Shown in pieces: positions 54,673 to 63,653 of a DNA stretch of 64,000 nt. A program made the translations under genes and the position numbers. Under the pieces are notes generated by a model. That model was not told the DNA's origin and ran no database searches. It saw only the letters and a program-made list of their open reading frames with translations. Where the stretch lies: positions 141,922 through 205,921 of the forward strand of contig JAUCDD010000019.1 in the NCBI GenBank assembly GCA_034675505.1. Reading direction: 5' to 3'. The first letter of the stretch is position 1, and the number at the start of each line of letters is the position of its first letter. This stretch comes from Melaminivora sp034675505. GTDB taxonomy: Bacteria > Pseudomonadota > Gammaproteobacteria > Burkholderiales > Burkholderiaceae_C.

Positions 54673-57206
54673 CGTTTGGCACAGATTCTTCCAGCGGTGC
54701 AGGCTTACCTGGGGCGGGAAGGGCCATCAGCTTTTCGCAGGTTTCTTGATCCAGCACCTGGCCGTCGTCTGTCTGGCCGGAAAACAGCAGCGCCTCGGTC
54801 GTCTCGAAGGCGGTGATTTGCAGCCGGGCCAGCGTCAGCCAGCCGGACTGGCCGCGCAGCTTTTCGACGATGGAGACGCGTGCGCCGTGCTGGCTGTAGT
54901 CGAGTTTCAAGGTGGCCACGGGCGTGGCTGCGTTCAGGCTGGCGGCGATGCTCCACTCGCCCAGCGGGTGGCTGAGGCGATAGGCGTGCGCCAGCATGTC
55001 CGGCTGCGCGGCGCCCCGAATGAGCTGGTAGCGGCCTACGGGTGCCTGTTGTGCGATGCCGCTTGGCAGGGTGCGTAGAGAGAACGCGTAGGACTGCTCG
55101 TCAAAGCGTGCGCGGTCATCGAGCGCATAGCGGGTGACGCCCCAGAACCAGCGCCCGAGCTTGTCGAGGCGCGCTTCGGCCTCATCCAATCGCAGCTTGA
55201 GCCGGTCATGGACGTCTTCGTCAAAGTTTTCCAGCAGCTGGGATTGCGTGTCCTTGATCCGCTCGGCGATTGCTTCTTCCAGCTCCGCCTGCAGAGCGTT
55301 GAAGGCGGCTTCGATCTGTGCCGGCTGGCGGCAGGTGTCGTAGATCTGGAGGATGCGTTTCTCGAAGTCGAGGCCGCCTTCGATGCGACCCAGCACTTCA
55401 TCGCTTGCACCAAACACGCCCGAGAACAGGTTGAACTTCTCGGTGAGCAGCTCCAGCACGCGCTGGTCCGCCTGGTTGCGGGTGTTGAGGAAGTTGATGA
55501 CGACGACATCGAAGCGCTGTCCGTAGCGATGGCAGCGGCCAATGCGCTGCTCTACGCGCTGCGGGTTCCACGGCAGGTCGTAGTTGATGATCAGCGCGCA
55601 AAACTGCAGGTTGACGCCTTCGGCAGCCGCTTCGGTGGCGATCATGATTTCCGCGCCGGTGCCATCGTCCTTGCGGAAGTGGTCGATCAGTGCGGTGCGG
55701 CGATCGACCTGCGGCGAGCCGGTGACGCGATCCGTGCCTTGGTGTTCCGCCAGCCAGCGCTGGTAGATGGCGGTGGAGTCCTCGTGGCTGTTGGTGCCGC
55801 TGAACAACACCAGCTTGCCCGCGTGGCCGTTGGCCGACAGGAAGCGGTGCAGATACTGCTGCGTGCGCCTGGACTCGGTGAAGATGATGGCCTTGCGCGG
55901 CGCACGCAGCTCGGCCATCTTGCCAAAGCCCAGGGTGAGCGCCTTGAGCAGGGCTTGCGCCTTGGTGTCCGTTTGCAGCGCCTGGGCGGCATCGATGAAG
56001 GCGGTCAGCTCGGCGATCTCGGCGCGCAGGTTTTCAGTTTGCAGTTTTCGGTTTTCGGTTTCTTCCTGAACACTGAAATCTGGCGATTGAGAACTTGCAT
56101 CTCCCGAATCACTGAAGACTTCTTCATCCAGTTCCAGGTCGTCCTCGGCAATGAGCTGTTCGACCAGCTGGCTGCCATCGTCTTGCGCGGTGCCCGCTGT
56201 GAGCAAGCCCTGCAGGCGCTCGCGAATGGTGACCAAGGTGGCAGCGACGGCGTGCGAACTGGAGGCCAGCAGCTTGCGCAGGATCAGCCCGGTGAGATGG
56301 CGCTGTTTTTTTGGGCAGGGCGTAGGAGTCCTCTTTTTGCAAAAAGGCCGAGATACGCTCGTACAGTGCCTGCTCGTCGTCGGTGGGGTTGAACGGCTGG
56401 GTGAGGGCCTTGCGCTCGGTGTACTGGATGTACTCCAGCACATCACGGCGCAGGGTGCGCTTGGCGAAGCTGGCAAGGCGCTCGCGCAGTGCGTCCAGGC
56501 CTGCCCCGCCGCTGTTCATGAACTGCTTGCGAAAAGCCGCTTCGTCGCCGAACAGGTGTTCGTCGATCAGCGTGGACAGGCCGTACAGCTCCATCAGGGA
56601 GTTTTGCAGCGGCGTGGCGGTCAGCAGCAGTTTTTTGCGACCTTGCAAAGCGCGCTTGAGCGCTTGACCAGTGCGATTGCTGGCGCGGTGTGCGTTGCGC
56701 AGCTTGTGCGCTTCGTCGATCACCACCACGTCCCACGGCACGGCGCGCAGTTCGGCCTCCAGCCTGGCGGCAAACTGGTAGGACATGATGATGACCGCCT
56801 TGCCTGCCTGGCGCTGCAAGGTGTCGAGGCTGTCGCCTGTGGACTGCCGGCGCAGGGAGACGGCGTCCATCACGGTGGCGGGGACGGCAAATTTTTCGTG
56901 AAGCTCCTGCGCCCATTGCTTGCGCAGGCTGGCCGGGCATACGACCAGCAGCCGGCGGCGGCGCTCAGCCCAGTACTGGCACACCACCAGCGCGGCTTCG
57001 ATGGTCTTGCCCAACCCCACCTCGTCGGCCAGCAGCACGCCTTCCTGCAATGGGTTGCGCAGGGCGAACAGCGCCGCCTCGATCTGGTGCGGGTTCAGAT
57101 CGACGCTGGCATCGAACAGCGATTGGGAGAGGCGATCTACGCCATCGGCGGCATGCCGCCGCGTCAGCTCGTGTGCGTAGTACTTGGCGTGGTAGGCGGA
57201 GATCAA
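54659..57206 (-). pseudogene. SNF2/RapA-type helicase of the defence island, frameshifted
   Basis: About 848 residues before the split tail. Starts at TTG 57206, overlapping the HTH stop (TTGA) with GGAGG 7 nt upstream: MISAYHAKYYAHELTRRHAA. Motif I LLADEVGLGKTIEAALVVC (DEVGLGKT at 61-68), motif II VVVIDEAHKLRNAHRAS (164-167), TATPLQNSLMELYGLSTLID; second RecA domain IIFTESRRTQQYLHRFLSAN, MIATEAAAEGVNLQFCALII, NPQRVEQRIGRCHRYGQRFD. The frame breaks at T7 56306-56312 (A7; A6 gives ALPKKQRHLTGLILRKLLAS). ATP-driven DNA translocase; in DISARM-like and other methyltransferase-linked systems such helicases act with the methyltransferase. Homopolymer error is the likely cause of the break. Confidence 0.87.
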
Positions 57207-57406
57207 TCGGCGCCCTCCGCCTGCCTGGACTGGCCGGCTATCCAGCCGTCGATATCTGTTGCCCGGAAGCGCCATGTTCCGCCGACCTTGAAGGCCGGTA
57301 TCTTCTTGGCTGCCGCGAGCTTGTAGATCGTCCGCTGGGTGACCTTCAGGTACTCGGCGACCTCCTTGATCGTCAGGATTGCGCTTTCGCTGGTGTTTTG
57401 GGGCAT
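57203..57406 (-). CDS. Small excisionase/AlpA-like helix-turn-helix protein
   Basis: 67 residues: SAILTIKEVAEYLKVTQRTI, YKLAAAKKIPAFKVGGTWRF, RATDIDGWIAGQSRQAE. This is the MerR-like winged HTH of the excisionase family (LTIKEVAEYLKVTQRTIYKL). First gene of the island operon, its stop overlapping the helicase TTG start. It could be the operon's transcription regulator or a relic of a mobile element's excisionase; no integrase gene is present. Confidence 0.9.
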   Translation of the reverse strand: MPQNTSESAILTIKEVAEYLKVTQRTIYKLAAAKKIPAFKVGGTWRFRATDIDGWIAGQSRQAEGAD

Positions 57407-57444
57407 GGAGAAGGCTAGCCGGCTGCACTCTAAAGCGAAGCAGG

Positions 57445-57473
57445 ATAGTGCAAATTTTTCCTATTCAAGACAA
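57445..57473 (-). promoter_or_regulatory. Predicted promoter of the island operon
   Basis: Minus strand TTGTCT (57473-57468), 17-bp AT-rich spacer, CACTAT (57450-57445), about 40 bp before the HTH start. The -10 is weak; the region is clearly AT-richer than its surroundings. Confidence 0.4.
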
Positions 57474-57525
57474 ACAGCGACACAACAAAGATGCCTGGCG
57501 ACGAGACGACTTTCCTCAGCCAGTG

Positions 57526-60112
57526 TTACCAGTCTTCCTTCACCGCCATCACCGCATCTTTTCCCGCCGCAGCTCGCCCCGCCAGCCACGCCGTCAGCGT
57601 CCCTGCCGCCATCACCGCAGCAGCCACCACAACAAGTCGCTCCCTCGGCACCCGCAGCTCCATCGTCCAGTGAAAACTCTGCGGGTTCACCACATGCACC
57701 AGCACCACCGACACGGCCAGCCCCAGCAGCGTGCCTGCCGTCGCGCCCACCAGCGTCCACGCTGCGCCTTCGCCGGCGACCACGGCGAGGATTTGCGCGC
57801 GGGTCAGGCCCAGGTGGGCCAATAGGCCGAACTCCTTGCGCCGCGCCAGCACCTGCGTGCCAAAGCTGGCCGCCACGCCGAACAGGCCGATGCCGATGGC
57901 AACAGCTTGCAGCCAGTAGGTGACGGCGAAGCTGCGGTCGAAGAGCTGCAGCGAGCGCTGGCGGATCTGCCCGGACGAGGTGAATTCCAGCGTGCCGGCC
58001 TGGGCGCCCAGTTGGGTGCGCGCCAGCTCCAGCACGGCGGCGCGCACGGCCGCCTCATCGGTGCCGGGCGCTGGCCACAGCGCCAAGTCGCTGGCGCGGG
58101 CGTCGCCGGTCAGGCGCTGGTAGTCGCCGCTGTCCATGGCGATGGCGCCGTGCTGGCGCACGTAGTCGCGCCATACGCCAGCTATGAAAAAAGTAGCTGA
58201 ATGTCCTTGATCCACGCCGGCTAGCGGGCTAAAAGCTTCAAAAAGTGCCGGCCAGGGCTGCCCGGGGCGCACGCCGTACAGGTCCACGATGGCTTCGCTC
58301 ACGTACACGCCGATCTGCCCGGCCGGCACCGGCAGCGGCGCGCCGACCAGCGGCAGGGCCTGCGCCGGCTGCGGCTGCAGGGGTCGCGCCAACAGCGCCA
58401 CGGCGGGCAACCCAGGGTCGGGCTGCACGCTGCTGACGCGCTGGGGCTGCACGCGCTGCACCTCGGGCAGACGCGCGGCGGCCTGCACGAAGGCGGGGGT
58501 GAACACGGCCGCGTCGTCGCCCGCCGGGCTGCCGGCCGCGCGCAGGTACAGCGGCGCGGGCAGCACGGCGCCCAGCCACTGGTCCACGGATGTGCGAAAG
58601 CTGCCGACCATCACCGTCAGCGCCACCGCCAGGCTGAGCGCCGCCACCACGCCGCCCACGGCCACGGCGGCGCTGGTGCGCATGCGCTGGGCGCGCGCCA
58701 GCACCAGCAGCCACAGCGGGCCGCGCCGCGCCAGCGGCATGGCCAGCGCCAGCACGCCCTGCACCAGCCATGGCAGCAGCGCGATGCCGCCCACCAGCAG
58801 CACGCCAACCGAGGCATACGCCGCCAGCGGCATGCCCCACAGCGGCGGCAGCAGCGCCAGAGCGCCGGACGCCAACACCAGCGCCGCGCCCAGCCAGGCC
58901 CGCGCCGGACGCGACTGCACCAGCCCCACGCCCTTGAGCGCGGGCGCCGGGGCGATGCGCCGCGCCGCCAGCGCCGGCCACCAGCCGCCCGCCAGCGCGG
59001 CCACCAGGCCCAGCGCGCCGTACAGCAGCGCGGCAGGCAGGCTCCACTGCAGCGGCGGCTGCACGCCGGTGAAATAGCCCCCGCCCAGAGTCGCCGCCCA
59101 GCACGCGCAGCGCCAGCGCCGCCAGCGCCGCGCCCAGGGCGATGCCGGCGGCACTGCCGACGAGGCCCAGCCCTGCGGCTTGCGCCAGCACCAGCAGCAA
59201 GCGCTGGCGCGGGGTGGCGCCCAGCACGGCCAGCAGGGCGAGCTGCGGCGCACGCCGCGCCACGCCCAGCGCCAGCACCGAATACACGAGGAAGGCGCCG
59301 GTGAACAGCGCCACCAGCGCCAGCACCGTCAGGTTGACGCGGTAGGCGCGCGAGAGCTGGTCCACCTGCGCGGCGCTGTCGGCCGGCTCGGCCACCAGCA
59401 CGCCGCTCGGCCAGCCGGGCAGGGCGGCAAGGTGGCGCTCCAGCTCCGCGCGGCTGGCGCCGGGGCGCAGCAGCACGTCGATGCGCGACAGCTCGCCGCC
59501 GCGGCTGAACAGGTCTTGCGCGGCGCCTATGTCCATGACGGCCAGCGGCCCGCCGCCTGCGGTGATGCTGCCGGCCACGTGCACCGGCACGCGCCGCACG
59601 CCCACCTGCAACTCCAGCTCGGCCGCCACGTCCAACGGCAGGCCCAGCGCCTGCGCTGCGGCGGCGTTCAGGAAGACGGTTGCCGGGGCGAACAGCGCCA
59701 GCCGGTCGGCGCCCGGCGCGCGCTGCGGCATCAGGCCAGGCGCCAAGGCGGGCAGCGCCAGTGCATCGGCGCCGATCACGCGCAGGCGGACGGGAGCGGC
59801 ATTCGCATCAGTGGCGGGCAATGCGCTGGCCACCACCTCCAGCACCGGCGCGGCGCGCGCCACCTGCGGCGCGGCGGCGGCCAGCGCGTACAACCCCTCC
59901 GGCAAGCTGCCCTGGCGGGCACGCAGTTGCACATCGGGCTGGCCGCCCGCAGCGCGCGTGGCGCGGGTGAATTCCTGCAGCGCCGAGGCGTTGATCAGGT
60001 GTACGGCAAACGCCAGCGCCACGCCCAGCATCACGGCCGCTGCGGCCACCAGGCTGCGGCCGGGGTGGCGGCGCAGGTCTTGCCAGGAGAGGGTGCGAAA
60101 CAGGCCGGCCAT
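57526..60112 (-). pseudogene. FtsX-like ABC transporter permease (AttFG/LolC-like), frameshifted
   Basis: About 861 residues in two FtsX/MacB repeats. Starts MAGLFRTLSWQDLRRHPGRS with a first membrane segment VAAAAVMLGVALAFAVHLIN, a large periplasmic domain, then VNLTVLALVALFTGAFLVYS and a second permease half ending LRVPRERLVVVAAAVMAAGT and VMAVKEDW. The frame changes at about 59084-59093 (LALRVLGGD then LGGGYFTGVQPPLQ), one base gained or lost beside a G-run. Works with the ATPase encoded 47 bp upstream. A family-1 repeat is read in frame at 58181-58245. Likely lipid or lipoprotein export by analogy with AttEFGH/LolCDE; substrate unknown. Confidence 0.85.
58181..58245 (+). repeat. Family-1 repeat inside the permease coding sequence
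   Basis: GCTATGAAAAAAGTAGCTG, TTGATCCACGCCGGC, AGCGGGCTAAAAGCTTC, AAAAAG: all blocks of the family in order. Read on the minus strand it adds about 20 residues, FEAFSPLAGVDQGHSATFFI, to the permease without a stop. Confidence 0.7.
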
Positions 60113-60159
60113 GCGCTGATTGTGCGGCGGCGCCAGCGCGGCACGCTGCCCGCGCTGCG

Positions 60160-60846
60160 TCAGCCCAGCGGCTGCATGCCCTGGGCCGTGAGGCGCAGCA
60201 CGCGGTCGGCGCGCTGCGCAGCCGCCAGCGCGTGCGTCACCAGCACCAGCGCCGCGCCGCGCTCGCGCGTCTGGCGCGTCAGCACGTCCATGACGCGTGC
60301 GGCCGTGCCCGGGTCCAGGTTGCCGGTGGGCTCGTCGGCCAGCAGCAGGGGCGGGCGGTGCACCAGCGCGCGGGCAATCGCCACGCGCTGCAGCTGGCCG
60401 CCGCTGAGCTGCTCGGGCAGGCGCTCGTGCAGCCCGGCCAGGCCCACGGCCGCGAGCATGTCCTGCACCTGTGCGTCGCCCTGTGCGCCGTGCGTGCCCA
60501 GCAGCATCAGCGGCAGCGCCACGTTCTGCGCCACGGTCAGCTGCGGCAGCACGTGGAAGGCCTGGAAGACGAAGCCCACGTGCGCGCGCCGCCACAGGGC
60601 GCGCTGGGTGTCCGAAAGCGGCCCCAGGTCCACCGCGCCGTGCGTGATGCGGCCGGCGTCCCAGTGGTCCAGCCCGGCCAGGCAGTTGAGCAGGGTGGAT
60701 TTGCCCACGCCCGAATCGCCCACGATGGCCGCGAACTCGCCCGGCGCCACGCTGAAGGTGACGTCCGCGAACACGGCCGCATCGCCGTAGCGCCGGGCCA
60801 GCTGGCTGACCTGCAGCGTGGGCGCCGGGGCGGGTGCGGTGCTCAT
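60160..60846 (-). CDS. LolD/AttE-like ABC transporter ATP-binding protein
   Basis: 228 residues from the ATG at 60846, overlapping the miaA stop (ATGA). Walker A VGDSGVGKSTLLNCLAGLD, signature LSGGQLQRVAIARALVHRPP, Walker B LLLADEPTGNLDPGTAARV, switch ALVLVTHALAAAQRADRVL. The LADEPTGNLD block is typical of LolD/MacB/FtsE ATPases that pair with FtsX-type permeases, encoded immediately downstream. Together with the AttH-like protein they would form an AttEFGH-like system. Confidence 0.92.
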   Translation of the reverse strand: MSTAPAPAPTLQVSQLARRYGDAAVFADVTFSVAPGEFAAIVGDSGVGKSTLLNCLAGLDHWDAGRITHGAVDLGPLSDTQRALWRRAHVGFVFQAFHVLPQLTVAQNVALPLMLLGTHGAQGDAQVQDMLAAVGLAGLHERLPEQLSGGQLQRVAIARALVHRPPLLLADEPTGNLDPGTAARVMDVLTRQTRERGAALVLVTHALAAAQRADRVLRLTAQGMQPLG

Positions 60847-61826
60847 GGCCCGGCCCGGTTCTGGTGCAGGTGCTGCCACACGGCCTGCACCAGCGCCTGC
60901 GTGGCGCCCGGCTGGTCGCAGGCGACTACCTGACGCTGCGGCATGCTGCGCAGCCAGGTGATCTGCCGCTTGGCCAGCTGGCGCGTGGCGGCGATGCCGC
61001 GCTCAGGGAGCGTGGCCATGGGGTGCGTGCCGTCCAGCGTCTCCCACGCCTGGCGGTAGCCCACGCAGCGCATGCTGGGCAGGTCGGGGTGCAGGTCGCC
61101 GCGTGCGCGCAGGCGCAATACCTCGTCCAGAAAGCCTGCGGCGAGCATGGCATCAAAGCGCTCGGCGATACGGGCGTGCAGCCAGGCGCGGTCCTTGGGT
61201 TCCAGGGAAAAGAAGCGCCCAGCCCACGCGGATGGCTGGCCTTGCGCTCTCATTTTTGAAGTATGAAAGCTCGACAGCGGCCGACCCGAGACGTGCCAGA
61301 CCTCCAGCGCGCGCTGCACGCGCTGGCTGTCGCCGGGCGCCAGCCGTGCGGCGGTGGGCGGGTCGATGCGGGCGAGCTCGGCGTGCATGGCCGGCCAGCC
61401 GATGGCGGCGGCCTCCTGGTCCAGCCGCGCGCGCACGGCGGGGTCGGCCGGCGGCATGTCGTCGATGCCGTCCATCAGCGCCTTGAAGTACAGCATGGTG
61501 CCGCCCACCAGCAGCGGCAGGGCGCCGCGCGCCTGGATGGCGGCGATCAATCGCGTGGCGTCCTGCACGAACTCGGCGGCGCTGTAGGCCTCGCGCGGGT
61601 CGCGGATGTCGATCAGGTGGTGCGGCGCGGCGGCCCGCTCGGCGGCAGTGGGCTTGGCGGTGCCGATGTCCATGCCGCGATAGACCAGGGCCGAATCGAC
61701 GCTGATGATCTCCACCGGCAGGCGCTGCGCCAGCGCGGCGGCGATCGCCAGCGCGCCCGCCGTCTTGCCCGAGGCGGTGGGGCCGGCCAGGGCGATGGGC
61801 GTCAGCACGCCTTCGTCAGTGCGCAT
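60843..61826 (-). CDS. miaA: tRNA dimethylallyltransferase
   Basis: 327 residues from the ATG at 61826 (MRTDEGVLTPIALAGPTASG). Adds dimethylallyl to A37 of tRNAs reading UNN codons, using the isoprenoid precursor. P-loop GPTASGKT (about 15-22), EIISVDSALVYRGMDIGTAK (general base Asp), LVGGTMLYFKALMDG, PGDSQRVQRALEV and MRCVGYRQAWETL. A stretch of about 17 residues (KMRAQGQPSAWAGRFFS) after SSFHTS looks like an insertion and coincides with a possible repeat copy. Confidence 0.95.
   Translation of the reverse strand: MRTDEGVLTPIALAGPTASGKTAGALAIAAALAQRLPVEIISVDSALVYRGMDIGTAKPTAAERAAAPHHLIDIRDPREAYSAAEFVQDATRLIAAIQARGALPLLVGGTMLYFKALMDGIDDMPPADPAVRARLDQEAAAIGWPAMHAELARIDPPTAARLAPGDSQRVQRALEVWHVSGRPLSSFHTSKMRAQGQPSAWAGRFFSLEPKDRAWLHARIAERFDAMLAAGFLDEVLRLRARGDLHPDLPSMRCVGYRQAWETLDGTHPMATLPERGIAATRQLAKRQITWLRSMPQRQVVACDQPGATQALVQAVWQHLHQNRAGP
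61207..61268. repeat. Possible family-1-like repeat inside miaA
   Basis: On the minus strand GAGCTTTCATACTTCAAAAA, TGAGAGCGCAAGGCC. Resemblance to family 1 is partial, and it is read in frame. It coincides with a variable loop of MiaA. Tentative. Confidence 0.3.
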
Positions 61827-62992
61827 CGCGCGGCTCCCCGTAGCGTTGCACCAGCGTCCAGGCCACAAGGGCCAGCAGCACCGACCACAGCGCCACGCCG
61901 TGCACCAGCGGCCAGACGCTGCCGTCCAGCGCGCGCCCCAGCCACAGGCCGATGGCGAACGCCGCCAGCATCATCATGAAGCCGTTCAGCGCCGAGGCCA
62001 CGCCCGCGGCCTGCGGGAATGGCCCCACGGCGCCCGTCTGCCCGCAGGGCTGGTGGATGCCGTGGCCCAGCATGAACAAATAGAACGGCGGCAGCAGCGC
62101 GCCCACGCTGTGCCAGCCGGCCAGCGCCACCGCCAGGCTGCCCAGGCCGCCGGCCAGGCTTAAGGCCGCGCCGATGGCCACCGTGCGCCGCAGGCCAAAG
62201 CGCGCCAGCAGCCGCCGGCAGACCAGCGTGCCGACCAGATAGGAGGCAGCCGTGGACAGCAGCAAGAAGCCGTAGTGCGTGCGCGAGGCGCCCAGCACCT
62301 CGATATAGACGAAGGACGACGCTGCCAGGAAGGTGAACAGCCCGCCGTAGCTGGCGGTGGTGAGCAGCGAGAAAGCCCAGAAGGTGGGCGAGCGCAGCAC
62401 CCGCGCCCAGTTGCGCACCAGCATGGCGGGCTCCAGCGCGCGCGGGTCGGGCCGCGCCAGCGTCTCGGGCAGGCGCAGGGCCACGACGGCCAGCGTGGCC
62501 GCGCCATAGGCGGTGAGCGCCAGCAGCGCCGCGCGCCAGCCCACAAGCTGCGTCAGCGCGCCGCCGATGGGCGCGCACAGGCAGGCGATGAAACCCAGGC
62601 CCGTGAGCGCGCGCGACATGGCGCGCGCGCCCGCCAGCGGCGCGTACAGGTCGCGCACGATGGCGCGCGCGCGCGTCACCGCCGCGCCCATGGCCGCGCC
62701 CTGCAGCGTGCGCCACAGCACTAGCTGCTCCATGCTGGCGGCCAGCGCGCTGCCCACCGAGGCCAGCACGTACAGGCCGAGGCCCACCAGCAGCACCGGC
62801 CGGCGCCCGAAGCGGTCCGACAGCGGCCCCCAGGCCAGCTGCGAGGTGCCGAACGCCAGCAGCAGCGCCGACAGCGTGAGCTGCCCCGCCGCCACCGGCG
62901 CGCCCAGGCTGCGCGTGAGGGCGGGCAGCGCGGGCAGGTACAGGTCGGTGGTGACGGGCTGGATGCTGCAGCAGCAGCGCCAGCAGCACCAC
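61816..62992 (-). pseudogene. Bcr/CflA-type MFS drug resistance transporter, frameshifted at N-terminus
   Basis: About 390 residues when repaired, twelve membrane segments. The main frame reads LLAFGTSQLAWGPLSDRFGR, RPVLLVGLGLYVLASVGSAL and VLWRTLQGAAMGAAVTRARA, with the MFS motif A (GPLSDRFGRRPVLL) and the Bcr-type QGxG region. The first segment LAVVLLALLL is in another frame: one extra base near 62967 separates it from the expected SIQPVTTDLYLPALPALTRS. The true start is unclear because no ATG lies between here and the HIT gene; a TTG overlapping the HIT stop (TTGA) is possible. The stop overlaps miaA by 11 nt. Confidence 0.8.
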
Positions 62993-63091
62993 CGCCAGCC
63001 CGGGCGGCAGCGGCGGCGCGGCGGCGTGCGCAGGCGCGGCCGGCGGGGGCAGGGGGGGGCGTGGCGGCGGCAGTGCCGGCCTGGCGGGGTG

Positions 63092-63529
63092 TCAAAGCGC
63101 GGCGCGCAGGCGGGCGGCGTAGTCGGCCAGCGCCTGGGGGCCGGGCTCCTGGCGCGGCCAGCTCAGGGCGATGCCGTCGCCCTCGTGGCGCGGCACCACG
63201 TGCAGGTGGAAATGGCCCACGGTCTGCCCGCCCACGGCCCCGTTGGCCTGCAACAGCGTCAGGCCAGCCGGATCGAACGCCTGCTGCGCCGCGCGCGCCA
63301 CGCGCTGGGCGCACTGCATGGCGGCGGCGGCCTCCTCGGGCGTTACGTCCAGCAGCGTGGCGGCGTGGCGGCGCGTGGCCACCAGCACATGGCCGGGGGT
63401 GACCTGGCCCAGGTCCATGAAGGCGATGGTCAGCTCGTCCTCATGCACGATGGCGGCCGGGATCTCGCGCGCCACCAGGCGGCAGAAGATGCACTGGCCG
63501 GGCGGCGAGGTGTCCACGAACAAGGGCAT
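63092..63529 (-). CDS. HIT-family nucleotide-binding hydrolase
   Basis: 145 residues; AGGAGA precedes the ATG. GQCIFCRLVAREIPAAIVHE, then FMDLGQVTPGHVLVATRRHA, and the histidine triad GHFHLHVVPRHEGD near residue 105-118 with nucleophile His in HLHVV. HinT-like enzymes hydrolyse nucleoside phosphoramidates or act on dinucleoside polyphosphates. Probably co-transcribed with the MFS, miaA and ABC genes downstream on the minus strand. Confidence 0.93.
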   Translation of the reverse strand: MPLFVDTSPPGQCIFCRLVAREIPAAIVHEDELTIAFMDLGQVTPGHVLVATRRHAATLLDVTPEEAAAAMQCAQRVARAAQQAFDPAGLTLLQANGAVGGQTVGHFHLHVVPRHEGDGIALSWPRQEPGPQALADYAARLRAAL

Positions 63530-63543
63530 GCCGTTCTCCTGAT

Positions 63544-63609
63544 GCTACTTAAACGATAGCTGCACGCCGGCTGCTGGCGCCGGCATGAATGGGATTTGAC
63601 CATGAAAAA
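63544..63609 (+). repeat. Family-1 dispersed repeat, copy in the HIT-porin gap
   Basis: GCTACTTAAACGATAGCTG, CACGCCGGCTGCTGGCGCCG, GGGATTTGACC and GAAAAAG. One of the most complete copies; its last bases form the A-run of the porin terminator. Confidence 0.75.
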
Positions 63610-63631
63610 GGCACGCGCCGCAGCGCGTGCC
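63605..63631 (-). terminator. Rho-independent terminator of the porin gene
   Basis: Minus strand GGCACGCGC-TGCG-GCGCGTGCC followed by TTTTTC, about 22 bp after the porin stop codon. Confidence 0.88.
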
Positions 63632-63653
63632 CGTCGGGTGGCGGCGCGGGCCG

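Noticed and set aside
57203..57406. Excisionase-like protein taken as proof of an integrated mobile element
   Set aside because: No integrase, att-type direct repeat or tRNA target was seen at either island edge; the protein may simply regulate the operon.
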